Below the pieces are notes generated by a model. That model saw only the letters and a list, made by a program, of their open reading frames with translations, did no database searches and was not told the DNA's origin. A stretch of DNA of 64,000 nt, from contig JAHHHO010000001.1 of NCBI GenBank assembly GCA_019359315.1, positions 62,001-126,000 of the forward strand, written 5' to 3'. The number at the start of each line of letters is the position of its first letter. Positions within the stretch are counted from its first letter, which is position 1. Made by a program: the position numbers and the translations under genes. Of this stretch, positions 1-9,293 are shown piece by piece. The DNA comes from Myxacorys californica WJT36-NPBG1 (lineage in GTDB: Bacteria; Cyanobacteriota; Cyanobacteriia; Leptolyngbyales; Leptolyngbyaceae).

Positions 1-3000
1 CATCAACTATTAGTTGAGTTCAACCAAACTCAGACTAATTTTCCCAAAGACCAATGCATTCACCAATTATTTGAGGCACAGGTAGAACGCACTCCTGATC
101 AAGTTGCGTTAGTGTTTGAAGATCAGCAACTAACCTACGCAGAACTGAATGCTCGTGCCAATCAACTTGCCCACTACTTACAAACCTTAGGCATTCAGCC
201 TGATGAATTAGTCGGCATTTATCTTGATCGCTCATTAGATACGATCATCAGTCTACTTGGCATTCTCAAAGCAGGAGCCGCCTATCTACCGCTAGATCCT
301 GCTTTGCCGCTTGAAGCCTTAGCTAGCAGAGTGGAGGATGCTCGACCGATCGCGTTGCTAACACAAGAAAGATTGCTTGAGTCAGTTCAATCTGGTTTAG
401 GCTCCACTCTCCAGATTATCTGCTTGGATCAAGACCAGAATAAGATTGCTCAACATAGCACCTCCAATCTTCCCAACACCGCTACTCCTGAAAATCTAAT
501 TTATGTAATTTACACCTCAGGTTCTACGGGTCAGCCCAAGGGAGTTGCAGTTGAGCATCGGAATTTACTCAATTACCTCTACGGGATTCTGGGGCGGTTG
601 TCTTTGTCGGCAGGTGCGCACTTTGCCACTGTCTCTACACTTGCGGCTGATTTAGGCAACACAGCTATCTTTCCAGCGCTGTGTACAGGAGGATGTTTGC
701 ATGTGGTATCGAGCGATCGTATCTCTGACCCTCAAGCCTTGGCTGACTACTGTCATCGTCACCCAATTGACTGTCTCAAGATTGTTCCTTCTCATTTGCA
801 AGCGCTGTTGATCTCTCCTCAGACAGCAGCAATTCTGCCCCGTCAATGTCTTGTTTTAGGAGGCGAAGCTGCCAGTTGGGAACTGATCAAAACCATTCAG
901 AAATACGCACCTAACTGTCAAATCCTCAACCATTATGGACCGACTGAAGCAACCGTGGGAGTTCTGACTTATGCTGTCCCTCAAGGTCAGGATGAACCTG
1001 AGACTTCGATCGTTCCTCTAGGGCGAGCGATTGCCAACACTCAAATCTATCTCCTCGATTCACACCAGCAACCTGTCCCGATCGGTGTTAAGGGTGAACT
1101 ATACATTGGAGGAGACTCGCTCACGCGGGGATATCTCGATCGTCCTGACCTCACGCAAGAAAAGTTCATTTCCAATCCATTCAATCCTCAACCAGGAGCA
1201 CGTTTATATAAAACCGGAGACTTTGCTCGTTACCTCCCGGATGGAACGGTTGACTTCCTCGGTCGCACAGACAACCAAGTCAAGATCAGAGGTTATCGAA
1301 TTGAGCTAGAAGAAATTGAGGCAGTGTTGCAGCAATGTGTTGAAATCAAGCAAGTTGTGGTCACTCAATATCAGGATGCAACTTCAAACAAACGTTTGGT
1401 TGCTTACATCGTGTCTCAGCCAGGATGCTCTCCTAGCACAACAGAATTACGCCATTTCATGCAGCAGAAATTGCCAGAATACATGGTGCCTTCCGCCTTT
1501 GTGTTTCTGAAGTCTCTGCCCTTGACTCAGAACGGCAAAGTCGATCGTCAAGCCTTACCCGCACCCCAGCAAGAACAGAGCAGCTCAGCAACAACTTTTG
1601 TGGCTCCTCGAACACCAATTGAGGCAGTTCTGGCGGATATTTGGGCAGATCTGTTAAAAGTGAGTCGTATCGGCATTCACGACAGCTTTTTCGAGTTGGG
1701 TGGACATTCGCTATTAATGACCCAACTCTTAGTTCGAGTTCGAGAGACATTTCAAGTCGATCTCCCTCTGAGTCGTTTATTTGTCACGCCGACTGTAGCA
1801 GGACTAGCGAAGCAAATTGAGTATAGTCGTTTAGGAGAAAATGGAGATGCGATCGTTCCTAAGGTCGATCTGGTTGCAGAAGCGACGCTAGATCCTGCTA
1901 TTCGTCCAACGACTCCATTTACTTGGGCTACAACAAAACCCACTCGAATTTTCCTAACCGGAGCAACGGGTTTCTTAGGTGCCTTCTTGCTCTGCGAACT
2001 GCTAGAACAAACCTCAGCCGATATCTATTGTCTAATTCGTTCCACAAACCTTGAATCTGCTCAAAAGAAGCTCCGAAAGAACCTAGAAACCTATTTACTT
2101 TGGCAGGAATCGTTTGCTTCTCGCATTATTCCTGTCGTTGGTGAACTCGCTCAACCTCTCCTAGGACTTTCTAAACTTCAGTTTCAGGAGTTGGCGAGTC
2201 AAATCGATGTGATTTATCACAATGGGGCACTGGTTAACTTTACCTATCCTTATGCTGCTCTCAAACTCACCAATGTATCAGGAACTCAGGAGGTATTGAG
2301 ATTAGCAAGTCAAGTGAAAGTTAAGCCTGTGCATTTTATCTCCACAACCAACGCAGTTTCTCCGAAACAGGGGATGGGAGTGCGGGTGATGTACGAATCG
2401 GATTTTCTAGATCCTGATGAGGTCATTGAGACAGGATACGCTCAAAGCAAATGGGTTGCGGAACAGTTAGTTCTGGCAGCCCGCGATCGCGGCTTGCCAA
2501 TCTGCATTTACCGTCCTGGACGCATTGCCTGGGATAGCAGAACTGGTATAGGCAGCACTGGTGACAACACCTTTAGAATGATCAAAGGTTGCATTCAACT
2601 AGGCAGCGTTCCGCAACGTGATGTTTCAGTCAACTTAATTCCCGCTGATTTTGCTAGCAAAGCGATCGTGCAGCTATCCCAACAGGAAAAAGCTTTAGGT
2701 AAAACTTTTCATCTTGTTAACCCAAATCCTGCGTCTTGGAGCGAGGTGATTGGATGGGTACGATCGCTAGGCTATCCCCTGCAAGAAATACCTGATGAAC
2801 AATGGCGTGAGCAATTGCGCGAAGTTGCTGGACAAGATCCAAATCATGCGCTGCATCCTCTCGTCCCGTTTCTGGCACAATCTGAACAAGAATCATCAGA
2901 ACAAACATCCAATGCTGATGTATCGTTACAGTTTGACTGCCAAAACACCTTGGATAGTCTAGTGCTGGCATCCTTGAGTTGCCCGTCTGTTGATGCCGAC

Positions 3001-3081
3001 TTAGTGCATCCTTACTTCTCATACCTCATCACCCAAGGACTACTCGAAGCGCCCACAGAATCCTGTAATTCGTTGACGTAG
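1..3081 (+). CDS. Nonribosomal peptide synthetase, C-terminal part (A-PCP-reductase)
   Basis: The reading frame is open from base 1, so the gene is cut by the window edge. The first residues resemble the linker from a condensation domain into an adenylation domain; the GTG at 112 lies inside core A1 and is not the start. Seen in order: A1 LTYAELNARANQLA, A2 LKAGAAYLPLDP, A3 IYTSGSTGQPKGV (about 508-546), A5 NHYGPTEA, A7 YKTGDFARYLPDG, A8 with RGYRIELEE, A10 NGKVDRQALP, a carrier domain with its phosphopantetheine Ser in ELGGHSLL (codon near 1708), then a reductase domain with GATGFLG (near 1960) and YAQSK (near 2440). Such reductase domains release the peptide as an aldehyde or alcohol by NAD(P)H. 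The A4 region reads STLAADLGNT, not the common FDxS form, though an Asp aligns with the amino-group-binding position. Substrate and product are not predictable. Confidence 0.95.
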   Translation, partial: HQLLVEFNQTQTNFPKDQCIHQLFEAQVERTPDQVALVFEDQQLTYAELNARANQLAHYLQTLGIQPDELVGIYLDRSLDTIISLLGILKAGAAYLPLDPALPLEALASRVEDARPIALLTQERLLESVQSGLGSTLQIICLDQDQNKIAQHSTSNLPNTATPENLIYVIYTSGSTGQPKGVAVEHRNLLNYLYGILGRLSLSAGAHFATVSTLAADLGNTAIFPALCTGGCLHVVSSDRISDPQALADYCHRHPIDCLKIVPSHLQALLISPQTAAILPRQCLVLGGEAASWELIKTIQKYAPNCQILNHYGPTEATVGVLTYAVPQGQDEPETSIVPLGRAIANTQIYLLDSHQQPVPIGVKGELYIGGDSLTRGYLDRPDLTQEKFISNPFNPQPGARLYKTGDFARYLPDGTVDFLGRTDNQVKIRGYRIELEEIEAVLQQCVEIKQVVVTQYQDATSNKRLVAYIVSQPGCSPSTTELRHFMQQKLPEYMVPSAFVFLKSLPLTQNGKVDRQALPAPQQEQSSSATTFVAPRTPIEAVLADIWADLLKVSRIGIHDSFFELGGHSLLMTQLLVRVRETFQVDLPLSRLFVTPTVAGLAKQIEYSRLGENGDAIVPKVDLVAEATLDPAIRPTTPFTWATTKPTRIFLTGATGFLGAFLLCELLEQTSADIYCLIRSTNLESAQKKLRKNLETYLLWQESFASRIIPVVGELAQPLLGLSKLQFQELASQIDVIYHNGALVNFTYPYAALKLTNVSGTQEVLRLASQVKVKPVHFISTTNAVSPKQGMGVRVMYESDFLDPDEVIETGYAQSKWVAEQLVLAARDRGLPICIYRPGRIAWDSRTGIGSTGDNTFRMIKGCIQLGSVPQRDVSVNLIPADFASKAIVQLSQQEKALGKTFHLVNPNPASWSEVIGWVRSLGYPLQEIPDEQWREQLREVAGQDPNHALHPLVPFLAQSEQESSEQTSNADVSLQFDCQNTLDSLVLASLSCPSVDADLVHPYFSYLITQGLLEAPTESCNSLT

Positions 3082-3110
3082 CGATCGCGGCTTCTGCAGA
3101 GGGTCTCGAA

Positions 3111-3136
3111 GCGGTTTGCCAAAATTGGCAAACCGC
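3111..3136. terminator. Bidirectional hairpin between convergent genes
   Basis: A perfect 12-bp stem (GCGGTTTGCCAA / TTGGCAAACCGC) with a 2-nt loop lies between the end of the peptide synthetase gene and the end of the convergent glycosidase gene. There is only a short T-run on either side. The position and stem suit a shared terminator. Confidence 0.6.
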
Positions 3137-3143
3137 TCTTGGT

Positions 3144-4568
3144 TCAAGGATCAGCAAAGACTAGCAAAGTGACCGAGTTATCCGGCACTACAATCCCCTT
3201 CTGAACGGCATTCCAGCCAATTGCTTTCTTGGCATAACCAGAAGCAGACAACTCATACCGTTCAACGCTCAATCGCTTTGGTCTATAGCTACCAAAATTC
3301 GTTTTAATTGGTTGTGATTTTGAGGAGTGATTCACAATTAAATAAGACCTGTGATGCAATGCCTGATTCTTTACTGCAAACGTAGTGATATCTTTCTCAT
3401 TGTTAGTTACACTCCGAACCCGATCTCCAATTAAAAACCGATTGATTAACTGAAAAAACCGCCCACTTAAGCGCAACTTATTTTGATCATCTGTTTTGCC
3501 GTAAACTCCATCTTTCTCGTTCCAAGCAAGGGTTGCTGTCGCACCTTTAGAAAGCGCTCGGATCATGGACAGCGCATCGAAGACAACACCTTTATGATTC
3601 GTCATGCGCGGATCACGCGTTTCCCACGTCCAGCTGATGTTGTACTCTCCTAGGATGACTGGAATGGATCGATTTGGAATTGCAGTCTTTACCGCTTGAA
3701 CCATCGTTTCGGTTCGCGACGCGATCGATCGCGTGGCTTCGTAAATTTCTGAGTCGGGTGTTGAAGCACTTCCGGTCGCATAGAAGTGATAGGTAAAAAA
3801 GTCGAGATGATTAGCGGTTCCTTTAATAAAGGGAACATAAAACGGCTGCAAATCTGACCGCTCGATCGCAGGTGCGCCAACCTGAATGGTCGGATCAACT
3901 TTTTTCATCGCGATCGCGGCTTTAGTATAAATTGCAATGAGTTCATTCAAACGATCGGGCTTTGCATCATCTTTTAAGCTGCCCCATCCCCCCCCATTCC
4001 GAAACTGAGAAAAATAGGTATTGTCCTTCTCATTGGTGATCTCCCAATACTTCACGCCAAAGCGCGACTCTCGATTCACTAGACGAACCAAGTCAGCGCA
4101 CAGCTGAGCAAAGCGATCAAACTGATTGGCGTCTAGAAAGCCATCTTGATCGGCGTCCATCCAATCCGCCCAAGTCGGAATGTTGATCATCCGCTGGGGT
4201 TGCTGCTTGCCAAAAGTAGAGAAGGAAGCGGCCAACGCACTTTTTACCTTACGGGCATCCCAGGTTTTGCGATCGCGATCGATCAAACCATCCGGGGTAC
4301 TCGAATCCTGCATCGCACCACCATTGTGAAAGCGAATCAGCCCCGGATTCATAAACGCCAGATTTTTGCGATAGGCTTGATTTTGCGTCCGAAAGCCTTG
4401 AAAGGCATTTAGTCCAAAGGCTGATCGCGGCACTGTTCCTTGAACAGCATTCCAGTCCACCGTAGCCGTAGTTGCACCATCACGACTCCCGTCTAATTGA
4501 GCGATCGCGATCGAACACAGCACCAGTAGACCGATAGCTGTAAGAACTAGACTGCGTTTCCACTCCAT
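3144..4568 (-). CDS. Secreted clan GH-A-like glycoside hydrolase
   Basis: This 474-residue protein begins with a signal peptide or membrane anchor (residues 1-23, hydrophobic SLVLTAIGLLVLCSIAIA). The body looks like a TIM-barrel glycosidase of clan GH-A (GH39-like). A Trp-Glu-Ile-Thr-Asn-Glu stretch (175-180) supplies the Asn-Glu acid/base pair, and GEYN (Glu308) is a candidate nucleophile. An EF-hand-like calcium loop, DADQDGFLD (138-146), sits between them and the N-terminus. The start overlaps the 3' end of the upstream tyrosine-kinase gene by 89 bp in another frame, so the two are probably co-transcribed and translationally linked. The context suggests trimming or release of the exported polysaccharide. 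Family membership is inferred from motifs; substrate unknown. Confidence 0.75.
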   Translation of the reverse strand: MEWKRSLVLTAIGLLVLCSIAIAQLDGSRDGATTATVDWNAVQGTVPRSAFGLNAFQGFRTQNQAYRKNLAFMNPGLIRFHNGGAMQDSSTPDGLIDRDRKTWDARKVKSALAASFSTFGKQQPQRMINIPTWADWMDADQDGFLDANQFDRFAQLCADLVRLVNRESRFGVKYWEITNEKDNTYFSQFRNGGGWGSLKDDAKPDRLNELIAIYTKAAIAMKKVDPTIQVGAPAIERSDLQPFYVPFIKGTANHLDFFTYHFYATGSASTPDSEIYEATRSIASRTETMVQAVKTAIPNRSIPVILGEYNISWTWETRDPRMTNHKGVVFDALSMIRALSKGATATLAWNEKDGVYGKTDDQNKLRLSGRFFQLINRFLIGDRVRSVTNNEKDITTFAVKNQALHHRSYLIVNHSSKSQPIKTNFGSYRPKRLSVERYELSASGYAKKAIGWNAVQKGIVVPDNSVTLLVFADP

Positions 4569-6582
4569 TGATCACCAAGCCAATGATGGTAGCGTTGTGT
4601 TGTGTGAGTTGCTCAATGCTTTCGTTAACGGCATTACGAGCGCTCACGCCAGGATAGACGGTAAATAGCACATTAGGAACCACTGCCGCAATCAAAGCCG
4701 TTTCACTCGTTGAACTAGCTGGAGAACTATCGATCAAAACATAATCGTAGTCATGATTAGCTTCAGCCGCTGCTAAATACTGCTGAAATCGACCCCGCTT
4801 CAAAATATCTACAACTTTTTTGCCGAGCTTGGGCTGAGTGGGAGCTAAATCTAAATTTGGTTCAACTTGAACAATTTGCCTGTCGGTTGCGAAATCCCGC
4901 ATACATCCTAAACGTCCGCTCAGGTCTGCCTTTCGAAAATCAGCATCCACCATCAGCACCCGAAATCCGAGATCTGCCAGAGCTTCTGCAAGTTGTAAGG
5001 TTACGGTTGTCTTGCCTTCGCCCATCACAGCACTTGTAATCAGAATCCGGCGGTCGCGCAATGGCTGTAGACTAATGGCGGATGCCAATCGCTGAAACGG
5101 GACTTCTGATGCCCCGCTGACATCTAGGTCTTGGCTCAACCCTCGATCTGACTGACTGTTCAAGCGATCGCTCAACTGTTTGTCCCGTGGAATTCGACCC
5201 ACAACCGAGAATTTGAACGATTGCAAATCTTTGGGAGTGAGCAACGGATTGCGAGATTCTAGCAACAGAATTAGGGCAATGCTGCCGACGATCGCGGCAA
5301 GAGTGGCGTTAATTGCCACGAGCGATCGCTTTGGACTCGATGGTTTTGCATCCACGCTGGGCGCATTTAGCACCTGAACATTGGGATAAGCACCAAAGGC
5401 ATCAATATTAGATTGCTGAACTTGCGCTACTAGTCCTTTATACACGCCTTCTGCTACCTCTGCCTGACGCTGTAACTCCCCGAGCCGAGCCTGCTGAGCG
5501 GGAAGTGCAGTCAGGGAATTTCTCAGGGTTTGAATCTTTTGTTGCAGTTGAGCCGCTTGCTGGCGCTGACCCCGCGCCTCACTTTCTGCCAACACCAATG
5601 CTTGAATTAATTCTCCGCGTCCTTCTGCACCGCTAGTAATACTGGGATCGCCCTTCACTTGCCCGCCTGACACTTGACCCACATACCGCTCAATCTGCTG
5701 ACGAAGTTTTGCTCGTTCGTCCAGCGTTCTTTGCACAACAGGATTATTGTTAGTAAAGGTTGATCTCTGTTTCGCAAGGGTTGCTTCAACTTGCGCTAAT
5801 TGATTTCGCAAATATTTGTAGTCCTCGTTCTGATCGAGACCCACCGATTGTACAGCTTGATCAGGCGACAGCCGCAACCGTGCAGAGAGCGTCTTCGCGC
5901 GTTCTTGACTAGACCGTGCTTGCGCGGCTGCCTCTGCCTGTGATGCTTCAAGCTGATTGATTGTTCCGAGAGTGCCTTTTGTTTGCTCTTCGCTGTTGAC
6001 TAGTCCTGTCGATCGCTTAAATTGTGCCAACGCGCTTTGGGTTTTTGCCAAGTTACGTCGCGCTTCCTCCAGTTGTTTCTGGCTGAATTTTCCTCGTGCG
6101 TCATTGTTAGCGCTGCGTAATTGATCCAACCGTTGCTGATAGGCCTTCAAAAGTGCACTCGTTCGCTGAGTTGCAACTTCAGGACTCGAACCCGCTACCG
6201 ATAGTTGCAGAATGCTCGTCTGCTCAACTGGCGTCACCTCGAAGAAACCGCCATAATTGCGGGGTTTGGTGGCCTGATCGCGTTCAGGATCACTTGCCCA
6301 TGCCTGCGTTAACAATGCATCACTGGTTAAGATCTCTTGCTGTATCTTAAGAGGATTGACTTGTGTGGAAAAACTGGGATCATTGTTGCGATAGGAGCCA
6401 AGGGTACCTAGATCCGCATCGAGATCACCACCGTTTGACGAAGGCAGAATTAGCTGAGCACTAGCAGTCCAAACTTTGGGGGAGGTTAAAATTACGCCCC
6501 ACGCTCCAAGGAACACTAGAAGATTGAAACCCAGCAGAGCTTTCCAGTGCCTTGAAACAGTGACGGCTACTTTTTTTTTCAT
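4480..6582 (-). CDS. Wzc-like chain-length determinant / tyrosine kinase
   Basis: A fused polysaccharide co-polymerase and bacterial tyrosine kinase of about 700 residues. Numbered from a GTG at 6588 (the ATG at 6582 is two codons in), it shows a first membrane segment near 19-36, a long periplasmic Gln/Ala-rich coiled-coil region (about 150-395), a second membrane segment near 423-443, then a cytoplasmic ATPase with Walker A VMGEGKTT (521-528), a second Walker motif in MVDAD (546-550) and YVLIDSSPA (616-624). Such proteins control chain length and export in Wzx/Wzy-type exopolysaccharide synthesis by autophosphorylating a Tyr-rich tail. Here the tail has only the weak cluster SSYSYR (681-686). 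It is first in a two-gene unit with the glycosidase. No start has a clear ribosome site. Confidence 0.9.
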   Translation of the reverse strand: MKKKVAVTVSRHWKALLGFNLLVFLGAWGVILTSPKVWTASAQLILPSSNGGDLDADLGTLGSYRNNDPSFSTQVNPLKIQQEILTSDALLTQAWASDPERDQATKPRNYGGFFEVTPVEQTSILQLSVAGSSPEVATQRTSALLKAYQQRLDQLRSANNDARGKFSQKQLEEARRNLAKTQSALAQFKRSTGLVNSEEQTKGTLGTINQLEASQAEAAAQARSSQERAKTLSARLRLSPDQAVQSVGLDQNEDYKYLRNQLAQVEATLAKQRSTFTNNNPVVQRTLDERAKLRQQIERYVGQVSGGQVKGDPSITSGAEGRGELIQALVLAESEARGQRQQAAQLQQKIQTLRNSLTALPAQQARLGELQRQAEVAEGVYKGLVAQVQQSNIDAFGAYPNVQVLNAPSVDAKPSSPKRSLVAINATLAAIVGSIALILLLESRNPLLTPKDLQSFKFSVVGRIPRDKQLSDRLNSQSDRGLSQDLDVSGASEVPFQRLASAISLQPLRDRRILITSAVMGEGKTTVTLQLAEALADLGFRVLMVDADFRKADLSGRLGCMRDFATDRQIVQVEPNLDLAPTQPKLGKKVVDILKRGRFQQYLAAAEANHDYDYVLIDSSPASSTSETALIAAVVPNVLFTVYPGVSARNAVNESIEQLTQHNATIIGLVINGVETQSSSYSYRSTGAVFDRDRSIRRES

Positions 6583-6804
6583 AACCACGCTTGGGTATCG
6601 TTAAACTTTCAAATTTTCAGCTGACTGCTATTCTAAGCAAGCAGATTCACACTTAGCTACATAAATAGGCATAGATAGCAGGGGCACACACTGTGTGTTA
6701 ACAATGTTAGAAATAACCTGCCTTTCTCATCTACCGATCGACTGATTTTCCTCGACTAATTTTTAAGCTTAAGTAAGTCTGTAAGAAGGACTTGAAAAAT
6801 CAAG
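6583..6804. promoter_or_regulatory. Divergent promoter region, kinase / polymerase genes
   Basis: A 222-bp gap separates the minus-strand tyrosine kinase gene from the plus-strand polymerase/ligase gene, so promoters for both should lie here. It is AT-rich. No operator or confident -35/-10 pair was identified. Confidence 0.45.
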
Positions 6805-8142
6805 ATGCTCAATCTTCCATCTATTAGACCCGACTTTCTTTCAATTAGCACCCAGGATGTTATTCTATCGCGTTCTGAACGGATAGTTTATTGGACAATC
6901 GTTCTGACTCCAGTTTGGTGGCTGATGGGAATCCAGCCGCTTTTCTATCCACTCGTTGTCAGTGGATTACTAGCGACTCATTTTAGTATTGATAAAGTGA
7001 TTCAGAAGCCACTTCCCGCGTGTGCCTGGGCTTGGTTAGCCATGTCGATCACCATGATGTGGACAGCCATTCTAGGTATCAACGAAATGGGATTTAATCT
7101 TCAGACCGCTGCTGCCGCTGCCGTCACTTTTATCAAGAGTTACTTTCTCATTTTTGCCTGTCTTGCATTGCCTTTCTGGAGCCATGTTCGCGTTCAAGTT
7201 GTCACAAGAGCGGTTGCTTGGATGGCATCGGGCTTTTTAGTCACGATCGCAATTGAAATCGCGATGCTGGTTCTCAAGATTGGCAGCAACGGCTACCTTC
7301 CTCCTCTTGCACGTCTGCTGCCTGGAGATAAAGGCAGTTTGCGAGTGATGTTTGCAAATTACTCACCCTTCTTGGGTATTCCGCTGCCCAGATCAGTCCT
7401 TTACACCCCTGACCCGCCTATCTTGGGGTTGTGTGCTGTCTTGTGCTTTCTAATCTGTCTAGGTGAAACCAATCGACGGCTACGGAACTTAGCGTTGGCG
7501 GGTTCCATAGGTGCCTTGATTGTGAGTGCCAGCCGAAGCGCTTGGGTTGGCCTTCCGGTAGCTCTGCTTGTTAGTGTTTGCTTTCAAAGCGGGTTGTTTC
7601 GCCAAATCTCACTTTGGCTCACCTCCTTAGTCCTCCTAGTCTGCAGTACCTTGCAAATACCGATCGTAGGATTGATTCAGAAGCCTATTGAAGAATTTAA
7701 TCAAGCTCGTGCAGATTCTTCAGCAGAACGGGCACTGGTGGTGCAGAAAACCCTTGAAGCATGGCAAGAGTCGCCCTGGATTGGCTGGGGTGTGATCCGG
7801 GGGCGAGCGCATCTGTATGAGGATTCCTACATTGGACTCGGCTCTTTCTCTACGTACGCTGCAGTTCTTTACTTACATGGCATTGTTGGGTTCATTGTCT
7901 TCGTTGTTGCCCTGTTATTGACACTTTTCTCTGTATATACTCCAGCCGTTCGAGGCAACTCATTTTGTATATGGGCGTTTGCTTGCCTAGTTACCCTCTA
8001 CATCAGCTGCAACGCCACTCCATTGAGTTGGATGGCAGTCAATATTTGGTTCTTTTTTGCCTGGTTAGGTGCTGTACTCAGTGAAGCACGACCCCAGCAG
8101 CCCCGTCTGACCAGTTGGGATCAGATATCTGGGCAGAGTTAA
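6805..8142 (+). CDS. O-antigen ligase/polymerase (Wzy-like) membrane protein
   Basis: A 445-residue, strongly hydrophobic protein with about ten to twelve predicted membrane segments. After the middle it carries SASRSAWVGLPVALLV, the pattern typical of the Wzy_C/O-antigen ligase domain, and the large extracytoplasmic loop expected in this family (about 300-355, ending near the GWGVIRGR stretch). Members polymerise or ligate undecaprenyl-linked repeat units on the outer face of the inner membrane. It stands alone on the plus strand between the kinase gene and the glycosyltransferase operon. Polymerase is more likely than ligase given the flippase and Wzc-like protein nearby, but the sequence does not decide. 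Confidence 0.85.
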   Translation: MLNLPSIRPDFLSISTQDVILSRSERIVYWTIVLTPVWWLMGIQPLFYPLVVSGLLATHFSIDKVIQKPLPACAWAWLAMSITMMWTAILGINEMGFNLQTAAAAAVTFIKSYFLIFACLALPFWSHVRVQVVTRAVAWMASGFLVTIAIEIAMLVLKIGSNGYLPPLARLLPGDKGSLRVMFANYSPFLGIPLPRSVLYTPDPPILGLCAVLCFLICLGETNRRLRNLALAGSIGALIVSASRSAWVGLPVALLVSVCFQSGLFRQISLWLTSLVLLVCSTLQIPIVGLIQKPIEEFNQARADSSAERALVVQKTLEAWQESPWIGWGVIRGRAHLYEDSYIGLGSFSTYAAVLYLHGIVGFIVFVVALLLTLFSVYTPAVRGNSFCIWAFACLVTLYISCNATPLSWMAVNIWFFFAWLGAVLSEARPQQPRLTSWDQISGQS

Positions 8143-8171
8143 TTAATTTGCTCGAACGTGCAGCTATACCT

Positions 8172-9266
8172 TCATCTAGCAGCCAGATTCACAATTTGAA
8201 TTGAATCTGCCCCCCACAGAACTTGTGTCAGGGGAGAAACCGCTAATGTCATGCGTCTGCAATACCAACCATAAGCGATAAATTCATCAGGGGCATTTGG
8301 GGCGGGAAAAAAGTTAGTTCCATAGATTCCCGATCTTTCACTACCCTTGACAACGGGTGTTTGACTGACGGGCTTAAAGGGACCAGTGATGCGATCGGAG
8401 ACGTACCAGTACAGAGACGAATCTGTGATTTGGCTGCGATCGACGGTCTGCAGCCACTTAGGATTTAACCAAGTTGTCCAGCAAGAAAAGAATAGATGAT
8501 ACTGACCGTTCCTATAGATAACTTGAGGGCGTTCCATTTCATAGAAAGGTGACTCTTGGGTTCCTTCAACCGTCGGTGTCGCCACAGGCGGCAGAAGTTC
8601 ATAAGGGCCATCGATTTGGTCTGCCACTGCTAGACCCACACATCCTCTAAACGTTCCGTAACCGCCTTCTTTTAGGTATGCACAGATAAACATGTAGTAG
8701 CGGCCAGTCTCATGATCCTTCACAACGTATGGGTCGCGCCATTGGTAATGGTCATACTCACACTTACCCAGGCTCCGCTTATACTGACCGTACCAGCGAT
8801 GGTTAGCGTCTGGTTTGACTAATTCATTGGGGCTTCGCTGCCAGTTCACACCATCTACAGAGGTTGCTAAACCAATTCCCTCGTTCATAATGTCGTCACC
8901 CTGCCCAGCTGCCGAATAGAAAAGGTAGTAAACGCCGTTTTCTTTAAGGGCGCAACCAGCCAACATTCTTCCAGCTTCCCAGGAGGTTTCAGGGTTCACT
9001 TCCAGCACGACTCCAATGTCCTGCCACCGTTCCAAGTCGGTTGAAATTGCCCCACAAATTTTGCCTTCTAGCCACCAAGGGCCCGATTTGCTTGAGCCTA
9101 ATAGATAGAAAAGACGGTAGATATCGCCATCCTTCAGAATCCAAGGATCCCAACTAGGATGGCTATTCCACAATGAGAATAGTGTTCCCAACGCCTTCGA
9201 TCTGCCTTTTGGCAATTGACCGACCAACTGTGCTGTTGTTTGATAGAGCGTGCTGTTAAATCTCAT
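8172..9266 (-). CDS. Five-bladed beta-propeller glycosidase, GH68/GH32-like
   Basis: This 364-residue protein has the three acidic signatures of the GH-J/GH43-type propellers: WDPW (Asp40, candidate nucleophile), RDPY (Arg177-Asp178-Pro179) and ERPQV (Glu245, candidate acid/base). Repeated aromatic strands such as YYLFYS and YHLFFS fit propeller blades. No signal peptide is visible, which is unusual for levansucrases and invertases and suggests either a cytoplasmic role or non-classical export. It is the last gene of the seven-gene operon, 27 bp after a GT4 gene. It could act as a transglycosylase or hydrolase on the polymer or its precursor. Substrate unknown. Confidence 0.7.
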   Translation of the reverse strand: MRFNSTLYQTTAQLVGQLPKGRSKALGTLFSLWNSHPSWDPWILKDGDIYRLFYLLGSSKSGPWWLEGKICGAISTDLERWQDIGVVLEVNPETSWEAGRMLAGCALKENGVYYLFYSAAGQGDDIMNEGIGLATSVDGVNWQRSPNELVKPDANHRWYGQYKRSLGKCEYDHYQWRDPYVVKDHETGRYYMFICAYLKEGGYGTFRGCVGLAVADQIDGPYELLPPVATPTVEGTQESPFYEMERPQVIYRNGQYHLFFSCWTTWLNPKWLQTVDRSQITDSSLYWYVSDRITGPFKPVSQTPVVKGSERSGIYGTNFFPAPNAPDEFIAYGWYCRRMTLAVSPLTQVLWGADSIQIVNLAAR

Positions 9267-9293
9267 GTTGTTTTCACCCTAATTTGCCCTAAC

